Assembly (NCBI GenBank): GCA_963676075.2
Contig: CAXXNZ010000020.1
Coordinates: 1-64,000 of the forward strand
Direction of reading: 5' to 3'
Origin: JAHJQZ01 sp963676075
Lineage (GTDB): Bacteria; Pseudomonadota; Alphaproteobacteria; Rhizobiales; Devosiaceae
DNA length: 64,000 bases
The notes under the pieces were generated by a model. It was not told the DNA's origin. It saw only the letters and a program-made list of their open reading frames with translations, and ran no database searches. Position 1 is the stretch's first letter; the number at the start of each line of letters is the position of its first letter. Positions 24,592 to 33,673 of the stretch are shown piece after piece. A program made the translations under genes and the position numbers.

Positions 24592-25509
24592 TCACCCCAC
24601 CAAAGGCTCCGCCAATCGCGTCTCCCCGAGCCCCCGGATCACCCCGGCGATCTCTCCAAATAGCGTCGTAAACGGCGTGTCCTGACGCCAGACCAGCCGC
24701 AGCATCCGGCTCGCCCCCGGCGGTTCGAGGGCGTGCAGGGCGATGCGGGTGTCGGCACCTTCCTTCCTCAGGCTGATCGCCGGCAGTAACGTGATCCCCT
24801 GCCCATTGGCGACGAATTCGACAATGGTCGACAGCGAGGTCGCCGAAAACGAGTGCCGGACATCCTGGTCCCTCAGCGCACAAGCATCGATCGCCTGATC
24901 GCGGAAACAATGACCTTCGTCGAGCAGCAGAATGCGGTCGGGCGGCAGGCTGGCGAGATGGATCGGGTCGGCAATTTCGGCGTTGCGTGGCGCTGCCAGA
25001 ACGAAAGGATCGGCAAACAGCTGCGCTTCGGCGAGACCGGTGCCTTCGGGTGGCTCGGTGGCGATGAGGGCAAGGTCGATCTCGCCACTATCGAGACTGG
25101 CAATCAGATGATCGGTCTGCGCCTCCGAGGCGGAAAACCCGATATCGGGAAGTGCCTGCCGTAGGGCCGGGTAGACATCGGGCAAAAGATAAGGCGCGAT
25201 GGTCGGGATCAGCCCGAAGCGCAGGGACCGCGCCGGGCGCCCGCCCGGGTTTTGCGCGAAGGCAGTCAAGGCATCCGCTTCGGCCACGACCTTGCGGGCG
25301 CGGGTGAGGAACTCGTGCCCGAACGGCGTCGGGCGCACGGCACGAGTTGTCCGCTCGAACAGCTTGACCCCAAAGCCCGCCTCGATCTGCCGGATTTGCT
25401 GGCTCAGCGCCGGCTGGGTAACGCAGCATCTGTCGGCAGCCCTGCCGAAATGGCCGGTGTCGCCGAGAGCCAGCGCAAAGCGCATCTGTCTGAGGGTGAG
25501 TTCAATCAT
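24592..25509 (-). CDS. oxyR: Hydrogen peroxide-sensing LysR-type activator OxyR
   Basis: A 305-residue LysR regulator. The N-terminal HTH reads HFGRAADRCCVTQPALSQQI at 20-39. The redox pair is intact: GHC201FRDQAIDAC210, the same nine-residue spacing as Cys199/Cys208 of E. coli OxyR, with the preceding LLLDEG. Peroxide oxidises this pair to a disulfide and switches on target promoters. It is divergent from katG across 133 bp, the classical arrangement for OxyR control of catalase. A direct repeat in the intergenic region is a candidate binding site. Confidence 0.95.
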   Translation of the reverse strand: MIELTLRQMRFALALGDTGHFGRAADRCCVTQPALSQQIRQIEAGFGVKLFERTTRAVRPTPFGHEFLTRARKVVAEADALTAFAQNPGGRPARSLRFGLIPTIAPYLLPDVYPALRQALPDIGFSASEAQTDHLIASLDSGEIDLALIATEPPEGTGLAEAQLFADPFVLAAPRNAEIADPIHLASLPPDRILLLDEGHCFRDQAIDACALRDQDVRHSFSATSLSTIVEFVANGQGITLLPAISLRKEGADTRIALHALEPPGASRMLRLVWRQDTPFTTLFGEIAGVIRGLGETRLAEPLVG

Positions 25510-25642
25510 AATTTCAAATTATCAATTCACGTCGATTTATCAATTGGATTATGAGAGACCGCCCCTCTATCTTCTGCCCAAATTTCAGCGTTCCCTGTCA
25601 CGGGGAGCGCGAGACATGCGGCAGCGCCCGCGAGGAGACATT
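25510..25642. promoter_or_regulatory. Divergent oxyR/katG promoter with direct TTATCAATT repeats
   Basis: TTATCAATT occurs at 25519-25527 and 25537-25545, 18 bp apart start to start, close to two helical turns. CATAAT/ATTATG also bracket the region. OxyR binds as a tetramer to spaced AT-rich half sites, so this is the likely operator, placed for oxyR autoregulation and katG activation. The site does not match the enteric ATAG consensus closely. Confidence 0.5.
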
Positions 25643-27814
25643 ATGAACGAGACGAATGATAGCGCCGGCAAATGCCCGGTCATGCATGGCGGCATGACGT
25701 CGACCGGCAAGTCTGTGATGGATTGGTGGCCGAACGCCCTCAATCTCGACATCCTGCACCAGCACGACACCAAGACAAACCCGATGGGGCCGGATTTCGA
25801 TTATCAGACCGAAGTCAAAAAGCTCGACTTCACCGCGTTGAAGAAGGACATGCATGCTCTTTTGACCGACAGTCAGGACTGGTGGCCAGCCGACTGGGGC
25901 CATTATGGCGGGTTGATGATCCGCCTTTCATGGCACGCCGCCGGCTCCTATCGTCTTGCCGACGGGCGCGGTGGCGCCGGTACCGGCAACCAGCGTTTCG
26001 CTCCGCTCAATTCCTGGCCGGACAATGCCAGCCTCGACAAGGCGCGGCGCCTTTTGTGGCCGCTCAAGAAGAAATACGGCAACACGGTCAGTTGGGCCGA
26101 TCTGCTGGTTCTGGCCGGCACCGTCGCCTATGAGAACATGGGGCTCAAGACCTTCGGTTTCGGCTTCGGCCGCGCCGATATCTGGCACCCCGAAATCGAC
26201 ACCTATTGGGGCGCCGAAAAGGAATGGCTGGCGCCGTCCGACGGACGCTATGAGGATGTCGGCAAGCCCGACACCATGGAAAATCCCCTCGCCGCCGTGC
26301 AGATGGGGCTCATCTACGTCAATCCCGAAGGCGTCAACGGCACGCCCGACCCGATGAAGACGGCAGCGCAGGTGCGCGAAACCTTCGCCCGCATGGCGAT
26401 GAACGACGAGGAAACCGCGGCGCTGACTGCCGGCGGCCACACCGTCGGCAAGACCCACGGCAATGGCGATGCCGCTGCGCTCGGCCCGGAACCGGAAGCG
26501 GCGGGCGTCGAGATGCAGGGCATGGGCTGGGCCAACCCCAACCAGCACGGCAAGGCAGCCAATGCCGTGACCTCCGGCATCGAGGGCGCCTGGACGACCG
26601 AGCCGACCAAGTTCGACATGGGCTATTTCAAGCTGCTGTTCGGCTATGAATGGGAGCTGAAGAAGTCTCCGGCCGGCGCCTGGCAGTGGGAGCCGATCGA
26701 CATCAAGGAAGAGGACAAGCCGCACGACGCGACCGATCCCTCCAAGCGCCACAACCCGATCATGACCGATGCCGACATGGCGATGAAGGTCGACCCGACC
26801 TACAACGCCATCTGCCAGAAATTCATCGCCGATCCCGACTATTTCGCCGACACCTTCGCCCGCGCCTGGTTCAAGCTAACCCACCGCGACATGGGGCCGA
26901 AGGCCCGCTATGTCGGCCCGGACGTGCCTGCCGAAGACCTGATCTGGCAGGACCCGATCCCCGCAGGCAACACCTCCTACGATGTCGCCGCCGTCAAGGC
27001 GAAGATCGCCGCCTCCGGCCTGTCGCTCGCCGAGATGGTCTCGACCGCCTGGGATTCGGCCCGCACCTATCGCGGATCGGACATGCGCGGCGGCGCCAAT
27101 GGCGCCCGCATCCGTCTCGCCCCGCAAAAGGACTGGGAAGGCAATGAGCCGGCCCGTCTCGCCAAGGTGCTCGGCGTGCTCGAACCCATCGCTGCCGAGA
27201 CCGGCGCCTCGATTGCCGATGTCATCGTGCTGGCCGGCAATCTCGGTGTCGAACAGGCCGCCAAAGCCGCCGGCTTCGATGTCAGCGTGCCCTTCGCCCC
27301 GGGCCGTGGCGACGCCACGGATGAAATGACCGACGCCGACAGCTTCTCGGTGCTGGAACCTCTGGCCGACGGCTACCGCAACTGGCTGAAAAAGGACTAT
27401 GTCGTTTCCCCCGAGGAACTGCTGCTCGACCGCACCCAGCTGATGGGCCTGACCGCCAGCGAGATGACCGTTCTGGTCGGCGGCATGCGCGTCATGGGCA
27501 CCAATTATGGTGGCAGCAAGCACGGCGTGTTCACCGACAAGGTTGGCGCGCTGACGACGGACTTTTTCGTCAACCTCACCGACATGGCCTATTCCTGGCA
27601 CCCGGTCAGCAAGGACACCTACGAGATCCGCGACCGCAAGACCGGCGCCGTCAAGTGGACGGCAACGCGCATGGACCTGGTCTTCGGCTCGAATTCGATC
27701 CTCAGGTCCTATGCCGAGGTCTATGCCCAGGACGACAACGCCGAAAAGTTCGTCAAAGACTTCGTCGCGGCCTGGACCAAGGTCATGAACGCCGACCGCT
27801 TCGACCTGAACTAG
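25643..27814 (+). CDS. katG: Catalase-peroxidase
   Basis: Haem enzyme of 723 residues that dismutates hydrogen peroxide and has peroxidase activity. The distal site MIRLSWHAAGSYR gives Arg94, Trp97 and His98; Tyr225 (GLIYVNPEGVNG) and Met251 complete the Trp-Tyr-Met adduct needed for catalase activity; the proximal His266 is in TAGGHTVGKTHG. The second, haem-less domain follows from about residue 410. No signal peptide is seen, so it is cytoplasmic. The ATG follows GAGGAG. Divergent oxyR is the likely activator, and a strong terminator follows. Confidence 0.98.
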   Translation: MNETNDSAGKCPVMHGGMTSTGKSVMDWWPNALNLDILHQHDTKTNPMGPDFDYQTEVKKLDFTALKKDMHALLTDSQDWWPADWGHYGGLMIRLSWHAAGSYRLADGRGGAGTGNQRFAPLNSWPDNASLDKARRLLWPLKKKYGNTVSWADLLVLAGTVAYENMGLKTFGFGFGRADIWHPEIDTYWGAEKEWLAPSDGRYEDVGKPDTMENPLAAVQMGLIYVNPEGVNGTPDPMKTAAQVRETFARMAMNDEETAALTAGGHTVGKTHGNGDAAALGPEPEAAGVEMQGMGWANPNQHGKAANAVTSGIEGAWTTEPTKFDMGYFKLLFGYEWELKKSPAGAWQWEPIDIKEEDKPHDATDPSKRHNPIMTDADMAMKVDPTYNAICQKFIADPDYFADTFARAWFKLTHRDMGPKARYVGPDVPAEDLIWQDPIPAGNTSYDVAAVKAKIAASGLSLAEMVSTAWDSARTYRGSDMRGGANGARIRLAPQKDWEGNEPARLAKVLGVLEPIAAETGASIADVIVLAGNLGVEQAAKAAGFDVSVPFAPGRGDATDEMTDADSFSVLEPLADGYRNWLKKDYVVSPEELLLDRTQLMGLTASEMTVLVGGMRVMGTNYGGSKHGVFTDKVGALTTDFFVNLTDMAYSWHPVSKDTYEIRDRKTGAVKWTATRMDLVFGSNSILRSYAEVYAQDDNAEKFVKDFVAAWTKVMNADRFDLN

Positions 27815-27840
27815 GGTCCTATCTCGAATGCAATTGCAGC

Positions 27841-27870
27841 GGCGGCGCTTCGGCGCCGCCGTTTTCGTTT
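27841..27870 (+). terminator. Rho-independent terminator of katG
   Basis: GGCGGCGC-TTCG-GCGCCGCC is a perfect 8-bp stem with a stable UUCG loop, followed by GTTTTCGTTT, 26 bp after the katG stop. Confidence 0.93.
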
Positions 27871-28009
27871 GGCCCCACAAACCGGCCGATGATGACACAA
27901 TGTCGCAGGCAAACTTGCCCTTGCCGGCATAACAGGTTACTGACCCTCCTCCTTTCCGCCCCGACTGCAAATCCGCGCGACCGCCGCGTCAGCCATCTGG
28001 ATCTTTTTC

Positions 28010-29614
28010 GTGTTTCAACGCTTCCTCGCCGCCGGCGCCGAAGGCTTTTCGGTGCCGTCTGTCTCGCAACTGCGCACCGATATCCTGTCCGGCCTCACCG
28101 TCGCACTGGCACTTGTCCCCGAAGCCGTGGCCTTTTCCTTCGTCGCCGGTGTGCACCCGCTCGTCGGGCTTTACGCCGCCTTTGCCATCGGCCTGATCAC
28201 CGGGTTGATCGGTGGCCGACCGGGCATGATCTCCGGCGCGACCGGCGCACTGGCCGTGGTCATGGTCTCGCTGGTTTCCCAGTACGGCGTTGAATATCTG
28301 TTCGCGACGGTCGTGCTGATGGGCCTTATCCAGATCGTCGTCGGCGTCATGCACTGGGGCAAGTTCATGCGGCTGGTGCCGCATCCGGTGATGCTCGGCT
28401 TCGTCAACGGGTTGGCCATAGTCATCTTTCTGGCCCAGCTCAGCCATTTCAAGACCGGCGGCGCGGCGGCAGGTCACGGCATCGGCGGCGGCGAATGGAT
28501 GAGCGGCATGCCGCTTTATCTCATGGTCGGTCTGACGCTTCTGACCATGGCGGTCATCCAGTTCGCCCCGCGCGCCATCACCAAATTCATTCCCGCTCCC
28601 CTTCTGGCTATCCTCATCATTTCGGCCATCGTCATCGGGTTGGGGCTCGACGTCAGGAAGGTCGGTGATCTGAGTTCGATCCAGGGCGGCCTGCCAAGCT
28701 TTCATATCCCCATGGTGCCGCTGACTTTCGAGACGCTCACCATCATCGGCCCCTATGCCGTCATCCTCGCGGCAGTCGGACTGATCGAGTCGCTGCTGAC
28801 ACTCAACCTCGTCGGCGAAATGACCAACACCCGCGGTGGCGCCTCCAAGGAATGTGTCGCCCAGGGCACCGCCAACATCGTCACCGGCTTCATCGGCGGC
28901 ATGGGTGGTTGCGCCATGATCGGTCAGTCGATGATCAATGTGAAATCGGGCGGGCGCACACGCTGGGCGGCGATTTCGGCGGCACTGTTCCTGCTCGGCT
29001 TCATCGTCTTCGCCTCCGGCCTGATCGAGCAGATCCCCCTCGCCGCGCTGGTCGGAGTGATGTTCATGGTGGTCATCGGCACCTTCGCCTGGCGTTCGAT
29101 CACCATCATGTCGCGTGTCCCGCTCTCGGACGCGCTCGTCATTGTGCTGGTGACCATCGTCACCGTCATGACCGACCTCGCCACCGCCGTTGTCGTCGGC
29201 GTCATCATCTCGGCCCTGGTCTACGCCTGGACGGCCTCGACGCATATGCACGCGACGACCGTCAACGCGCCGAGCCGCAAGGACGTCAAGGTCTACCGGC
29301 TCTATGGCCCGCTATTCTTCGGCTCGGTCGAGAGCTTCAACCACATCTTCGACCCGGAAAACGATCCGGCAACGGTCATCATCGATTTCATGGAATCCCG
29401 CGTGGTCGACCATTCTGGCCTGCAGGCGATCGACGCGCTGGCCGCAAAATACCAGGAGCACGGCACGCGGCTGAAACTCAGGCACCTGTCCGCCGATTGC
29501 CGGGATCTTCTCAGCAAGGCCGGACAGCTGGTCGAACCCGAACCCGATGATCCGAGCTACGGCGTTGCCGTCGACTACGATGTCAATTTCGGCCGGCTTC
29601 ACACCGGGCACTAG
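28010..29614 (+). CDS. SulP-family anion transporter with C-terminal STAS domain
   Basis: Inner-membrane anion transporter of 534 residues. The N-terminal signature LSGLTVALALVPEAVAFSFVAGVHPLVGLYAAF is typical of SulP/SLC26, followed by about twelve membrane segments; a STAS domain occupies roughly residues 420-520 (VYRLYGPLFFGSVESFNHIF, VIIDFMESRVVDHSGLQAID). Substrates in the family include sulfate and bicarbonate; sequence alone does not tell which. Start is a GTG at 28010. No carbonic anhydrase or sulfate assimilation gene lies nearby. Confidence 0.93.
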   Translation: MFQRFLAAGAEGFSVPSVSQLRTDILSGLTVALALVPEAVAFSFVAGVHPLVGLYAAFAIGLITGLIGGRPGMISGATGALAVVMVSLVSQYGVEYLFATVVLMGLIQIVVGVMHWGKFMRLVPHPVMLGFVNGLAIVIFLAQLSHFKTGGAAAGHGIGGGEWMSGMPLYLMVGLTLLTMAVIQFAPRAITKFIPAPLLAILIISAIVIGLGLDVRKVGDLSSIQGGLPSFHIPMVPLTFETLTIIGPYAVILAAVGLIESLLTLNLVGEMTNTRGGASKECVAQGTANIVTGFIGGMGGCAMIGQSMINVKSGGRTRWAAISAALFLLGFIVFASGLIEQIPLAALVGVMFMVVIGTFAWRSITIMSRVPLSDALVIVLVTIVTVMTDLATAVVVGVIISALVYAWTASTHMHATTVNAPSRKDVKVYRLYGPLFFGSVESFNHIFDPENDPATVIIDFMESRVVDHSGLQAIDALAAKYQEHGTRLKLRHLSADCRDLLSKAGQLVEPEPDDPSYGVAVDYDVNFGRLHTGH

Positions 29615-29623
29615 GCGAAGGTC

Positions 29624-30301
29624 TCACATCTCGAGATAGGCCAGCAGCTCCCTGAGGTTGCGTCCTTCGCCGTCGGGCCGGACCCCGAGCTTGTCGAGCG
29701 GGCCGCCGGCGCGGTTGACCCAGAAGGTTCGGTATCCGTACCAGGTGGCGCCGCAGGCATCCCAGCCGTTGGAGGAGACAAAACCGATCTCGGACGCCGG
29801 GCAACCAAAAGCCGCCGGGCCGATCGAATAGGCTTCGGGCGTCGGCTTGAAGCGTTTGACCGTATCGACGCTGAGGAAATGGTCGAACAGATTGGTCAGG
29901 CCGGCGTGGGACGCCAGCGTTTCGAGCTGGTCCGGCGTACCGTTCGACAAAATGGCGATCGGGATCCCCTGGCGCTTCAGCGCTTCCAGCACTTCGCGAA
30001 CTTCCGGATAGACGGTCAGATGCTCGTATTGCGCCATCAACGCCTTCCGCTGTTCGTCTTCGAGCGGTAGACCGAGCTTTTCGGCGGCATAGATCAGCCC
30101 GTCCTCAGTCACCTTACGGAAATCGGCATACCGGTCGCCAAGCGTGCGCATGCGGGTGTAATCGATCTGCGCCACCCGCCAGATTTCGGAAAGCCTGACG
30201 CCAGCGTCGGGGAAGAAGTGTTCAGCCAGCGCCGCCACCGAATGCACGTCGAACAACGTGCCGTAGGCGTCGAATGCGATGGCCTTGAGCGATTGCGGCA
30301 T
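29624..30301 (-). CDS. (S)-2-haloacid dehalogenase, HAD type II
   Basis: A 225-residue HAD hydrolase of the L-2-haloacid dehalogenase group. Nucleophile Asp11 is in AFDAYGTLFDV; Ser/Asn of motif II in AILSNGTPDQL; Lys of motif III in VKRFKPTPEAYSIG; and SSNGWDACGATWYG is the diagnostic motif IV of type II dehalogenases, which hydrolyse L-2-haloacids with inversion. The length is typical (~225). It is convergent with the SulP gene, nine bases apart. A physiological role other than dehalogenation cannot be excluded. Confidence 0.9.
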   Translation of the reverse strand: MPQSLKAIAFDAYGTLFDVHSVAALAEHFFPDAGVRLSEIWRVAQIDYTRMRTLGDRYADFRKVTEDGLIYAAEKLGLPLEDEQRKALMAQYEHLTVYPEVREVLEALKRQGIPIAILSNGTPDQLETLASHAGLTNLFDHFLSVDTVKRFKPTPEAYSIGPAAFGCPASEIGFVSSNGWDACGATWYGYRTFWVNRAGGPLDKLGVRPDGEGRNLRELLAYLEM

Positions 30302-30399
30302 GTGGTCTCTCTTTCCGGACCGGGTTTGCTATGGGCAATCGGCCCGCCAATGGCTAATCTCCGGGCAAACATACCACACCACAAGGAGAACGCCGCCTC

Positions 30400-31197
30400 A
30401 TGAAACGCCTCGCAACCCTCGCCCTTGCCGGGTTTGCCGCCCTCGGCCTCGCCGCAAGTGCCGCCGCCGCCGACCTGCCGGACCTTCAGGGCAGGACCAT
30501 CGTCGCCGTCACCGAAAACGCCTACATGCCCCTCAATTTTGCCGATCCGGCGTCGGGCAAAGGCATTGGCTGGGAATATGACGCCGTCAACGAGATCGCC
30601 AAGCGTCTCAACGCCAAGGTCGACTGGCAACTCTCAAGCTGGGACACGATGATCCAGGCAGTGCGCGATGGCCAGTTCGATGTCGGCATGGACGGCATCA
30701 CCATCAATGATGAGCGCAAGACACAGGTCGATTTCTCCGATCCCTACATGATCTCCCAGCAATTCATGCTGGTGCGCGCCGACGATGACCGCATCACCGG
30801 CCCGGAATCCTTCACCGCCGATCCCGATCTGCTGATCGGCGCCCAGGGCGGCACCACCAATTTCTATGTCTCGGTCTATGACGTGCTCGACGGCGACGAA
30901 GCCAACCCGCGCATCAAGCTGTTCGAGACCTTCGGCACCAGCGTGCAGGCGCTGAAGTCCGGCGACGTCGACATGGTGCTGATGGACCAGACCTCGGCCG
31001 ATGGCTACATCGGCGCCAATCCGGGTGCCTTCAAAGTCGTCGGCGGCCCGCTCGGTACTGAAGAGTTCGGCTTCATCTTCACCCCTGGTTCGGATCTGGT
31101 GGCGCCGTTCAACGCCGCGCTGGCGTCGATGAAAGAAGACGGCACCATCGACAAGCTCAACACCAAGTGGCTCTACGAATATAGCGCCAACCAGTAG
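30400..31197 (+). CDS. Periplasmic amino-acid-type ABC transporter substrate-binding protein
   Basis: Family 3 solute-binding protein of 265 residues with a Sec signal (MKRLATLALAGFAALGLAASAAAA, residues 1-24). The mature part has ENAYMPLNFADP, the typical GWEYDAVNEIAKRL and FDVGMDGITINDERKTQVDFSDPYM, and the C-terminal EDGTIDKLNTKWL motif. The ligand is probably a polar amino acid, not specified by sequence. The permease gene follows after a 71-bp spacer with a strong hairpin; no ATPase gene is present here. Confidence 0.9.
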   Translation: MKRLATLALAGFAALGLAASAAAADLPDLQGRTIVAVTENAYMPLNFADPASGKGIGWEYDAVNEIAKRLNAKVDWQLSSWDTMIQAVRDGQFDVGMDGITINDERKTQVDFSDPYMISQQFMLVRADDDRITGPESFTADPDLLIGAQGGTTNFYVSVYDVLDGDEANPRIKLFETFGTSVQALKSGDVDMVLMDQTSADGYIGANPGAFKVVGGPLGTEEFGFIFTPGSDLVAPFNAALASMKEDGTIDKLNTKWLYEYSANQ

Positions 31198-31215
31198 GCC
31201 GCACACAAAGGACAA

Positions 31216-31267
31216 GGCCCGCGGTTTCCCGTTACGATGACGGATCGGGCAATCGCGGGCCGGTTTT
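31216..31267 (+). terminator. Hairpin between receptor and permease genes, possible attenuator
   Basis: GGCCCGCG (31216-31223) pairs perfectly with CGCGGGCC (31254-31261), with an inner CCCGTTACGATGACGG region that can extend pairing, followed by GGTTTTC and then the permease ATG at 31269. It covers the place where a ribosome site would be expected. Such hairpins commonly make the binding protein more abundant than the permease. Confidence 0.65.
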
Positions 31268-31268
31268 C

Positions 31269-32102
31269 ATGACCACTTCCCCAAACAAATCGTCCAAGCC
31301 CAAGCGGGAAATCCCGTTCTGGCTGTTGGCCATCTGCCTGATCGGCGTGTTGATCCTGTGGGGGATCAGTGTCGACCGTGACTACACGACCATTTTCTGG
31401 GCCCTCAACAACGGCGTTCTGACGACATTGTGGGTGACGCTTGTCGCCTTCTTCCTCGCCTCGGCCTTCGGGCTGCTGCTGGCGCTAATGCGGCTGTCAC
31501 GCTTCCGCATCCTCAGGGAAATAGCCACCTTCTATATCGAGATCGTCCGCGGCATCCCCATCCTGGTGATGCTGTTCTACATCGCCTTTGTCGGGGCGCC
31601 CTGGATGGTCTCCGCCTATAACGACACGCTGGCCGCCATCGGTCTCGGGGACATCCTGCCGAAACTGTCGGTCAGAAATTTCGATTTCACCTGGCGGGCC
31701 ATCTTCGCGCTGATGCTCGCCTATGCGGCCTTTTTGGCCGAGATCTTTCGGGCAGGCCTTCAGGCCGTCGACCAGGGCCAGATCGAGGCCGCAAAAGCGC
31801 TCGGGCTCAAACGCTGGCAGATCTTCCGGCTGATCCAGGGACCACAGGCCTTAAGGATCATCCTGCCGCCCTATGGCAACGACTTCGTTTCGATGATCAA
31901 GGATTCGGCGCTCGTCTCGGCGCTCGGGGTGCAGGACATCACCCAGCTCGGCAAGGTCTACTCGGCATCGACCTTCAAATTCTTCGAGACCTACAACGTC
32001 GTGGCCTTTCTTTACCTCGTGATGACGATTTCCTTGTCACTTGTCATCCGCATGGTGGAAAAGCGGATGCAGCGCACCGATATGGAGCGGACCAACCGCT
32101 GA
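31269..32102 (+). CDS. Amino-acid ABC transporter permease (HisM/GlnP type)
   Basis: Inner-membrane permease of 277 residues. TVWL-type starts are replaced by GVLTTLWVTLVAFFLASAFGLLLALMRLS, and FYIEIVRGIPILVMLFYIAFVG is the family signature. The EAA loop reads EAAKALGLKRWQIFRLIQGPQALRIILP, which contacts the ATPase. About five to six membrane segments. It lacks an obvious ribosome site because a hairpin abuts the start. It needs an ATPase partner encoded elsewhere. Confidence 0.9.
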   Translation: MTTSPNKSSKPKREIPFWLLAICLIGVLILWGISVDRDYTTIFWALNNGVLTTLWVTLVAFFLASAFGLLLALMRLSRFRILREIATFYIEIVRGIPILVMLFYIAFVGAPWMVSAYNDTLAAIGLGDILPKLSVRNFDFTWRAIFALMLAYAAFLAEIFRAGLQAVDQGQIEAAKALGLKRWQIFRLIQGPQALRIILPPYGNDFVSMIKDSALVSALGVQDITQLGKVYSASTFKFFETYNVVAFLYLVMTISLSLVIRMVEKRMQRTDMERTNR

Positions 32103-32197
32103 CACTTGACGGAATTTGCCTTGCGGCCGGACGGCGCATTAGCGTTGCCCCCGAAACGCGATTCGCCACAAACGCGACGATCAAAGGATTTGACCAG

Positions 32198-32836
32198 ATG
32201 ACCTACTCACTGGGTTCCATCACCCGCCTCGACGACGAAGACGAAAAGAAGGACAAGGAAGAAGGCCAGGCCCTGCCCAGCAAGATCGTCGAGGAGACGC
32301 TGTTCAAAAAGCGCCATGTCCTCATCACCGGCACGATCAACGACAAGGTGGCCCGCGCCACCGTCGAACGCCTGCTGGCGCTCAGCGCCGACAGCTCGGA
32401 CCCGATCAACGTCTTCATCTCTTCGCCGGGCGGCCATGTCGAAAGTGGCGACATGATCCACGATGCGCTGAAATTCATCACCCCGGAAGTGCGCTGCATC
32501 GGTTCAGGCTGGGTGGCGAGCGCCGGCGCGCTGATCTTCATCGCCGCAGACAAGAAGAACCGCTTCTGCATGCCCAACACGCGCTTTTTGATCCATCAAC
32601 CCTCGGGCGGCGTCGGCGGCTCGGCCACCGATATCCAGATCCAGGCCAAGCAGATCGAGATCATGCGTAACCGTTTGAACAAGCTGTTCGCCGAAGCCAC
32701 CGGCCAGAAGCTCGAGAAGATCGAGGCGGACATGGAGCGCGACTACTGGATGAACACCGACGAGGCCATCGCCTATGGGCTGCTTGGCAAGGTCGTGAAG
32801 TCCGAAGCTGAACTGGCGGCAGCCACAAAGGGCTGA
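32198..32836 (+). CDS. ATP-dependent Clp protease proteolytic subunit paralogue
   Basis: Serine protease subunit of 212 residues. Ser109 lies in GWVASAGALIF, His133 in FLIHQPSGG, and the acidic residue near the end in MERDYWMNTDEAIAYG; NVFISSPGGHVESGDMIHDAL is the family oxyanion region. A charged N-terminal extension of about 25 residues (DDEDEKKDKEEG) distinguishes it from canonical ClpP. No clpX or clpA is adjacent, so it is probably a secondary ClpP, of which alphaproteobacteria often have several. Confidence 0.9.
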   Translation: MTYSLGSITRLDDEDEKKDKEEGQALPSKIVEETLFKKRHVLITGTINDKVARATVERLLALSADSSDPINVFISSPGGHVESGDMIHDALKFITPEVRCIGSGWVASAGALIFIAADKKNRFCMPNTRFLIHQPSGGVGGSATDIQIQAKQIEIMRNRLNKLFAEATGQKLEKIEADMERDYWMNTDEAIAYGLLGKVVKSEAELAAATKG

Positions 32837-32851
32837 TTTCGCCCACAGATT

Positions 32852-32874
32852 GCCCGCGCGCCTTGCGCGCGGGC
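32852..32874. terminator. Perfect 10-bp GC hairpin after the clpP paralogue
   Basis: GCCCGCGCGC-CTT-GCGCGCGGGC, 16 bp after the stop. The stem is perfect but no T-run follows on the plus strand, so termination efficiency is uncertain. Confidence 0.55.
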
Positions 32875-32926
32875 GGTCCCGACCCCATGTGTTTACCGAT
32901 CGCTTGGATACATTTGGGTTGTTTTC

Positions 32927-33430
32927 ATGAGAAAAATCCTTCTCGCTCTCGCCGCCATTCTGGCTTTCGCCACCTATACGTTGCCGTCAATGGCCGAGGA
33001 AATCGGCCGTGTCGGCGTCGACTGGATCGGCAACGACATCGTCATCGACGCCATAGATGACCCCAAGGTCGAAGGCGTGACCTGCCATGTCACCTATTTC
33101 GACCGCTCGCTGATCGACCGGCTGCAGCAGGGCAACTGGTTCGAGGACCCGTCCAACTCCGCCATCGACTGCTCCAGGACCGGCCCGATTACCGTCGGCA
33201 AGATCGCGCTCGACAAGAACGGCGAGGAAGTGTTCGAGGCCAAGCGTTCGCTGATCTTCAAATCGCTGGTGGTCAACCGCATCTACGACAAGGACCACAA
33301 CGCCCTCGTCTATCTGTCGCACACGCGGCAGGTGAACAAGGGCTCGGCCAAGATGGCGATTTCGGTGGTGCCGCTTAACGGCGCCGATGTCACCTGGCAG
33401 ATCGACAAGCCGGACGCCGGGACCAAGTGA
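32927..33430 (+). CDS. creA: CreA family periplasmic protein
   Basis: A 167-residue exported protein with a Sec signal (MRKILLALAAILAFATYTLPSMA, residues 1-23). The mature domain fits the CreA family: GRVGVDWIGNDIVIDAIDDPKVEGVTCHV, two Cys (CHV and DCSRTGPI) that could form a disulfide, and RSLIFKSLVVNRIYD with a C-terminal NALVYLSHTR. The function of CreA is not established. It is monocistronic by spacing, with a GC hairpin before it. Confidence 0.9.
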   Translation: MRKILLALAAILAFATYTLPSMAEEIGRVGVDWIGNDIVIDAIDDPKVEGVTCHVTYFDRSLIDRLQQGNWFEDPSNSAIDCSRTGPITVGKIALDKNGEEVFEAKRSLIFKSLVVNRIYDKDHNALVYLSHTRQVNKGSAKMAISVVPLNGADVTWQIDKPDAGTK

Positions 33431-33525
33431 TCGGACGAACCGGTCCAAAATCAGTGGTGCGCCACACCAAACCGGGTTGACGAAACGCGGCAAAAGCGGG
33501 ATTACACTCCGCAACAGGTTTGCGA

Positions 33526-33542
33526 TTTAGATTTGTTCTAAA
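33526..33542. promoter_or_regulatory. Irr/ICE-like box upstream of the peroxiredoxin gene
   Basis: TTTAGATTTGTTCTAAA matches the iron control element consensus TTTAGAANNNTTCTAAA with one mismatch. In Hyphomicrobiales the haem-responsive regulator Irr binds this motif under iron limitation. It lies 131 bp before the ATG at 33674. An imperfect inverted repeat (GCGGGACAGTTTGATTTT / AAAATCCTGTTTGCCCGC, 33555-33596) follows it and may be part of the promoter or leader. Confidence 0.55.
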
Positions 33543-33673
33543 AATTGGATTGCCGCGGGACAGTTTGATTTTAAAAAGAAAATCCTGTTTGCCCGCTGCA
33601 AGTGAGCCCCGTCGACCCCATATACTCACTAACGAAACGCTCCAGCAGGAGCTCAAACATTCAGGAGGCCGCA

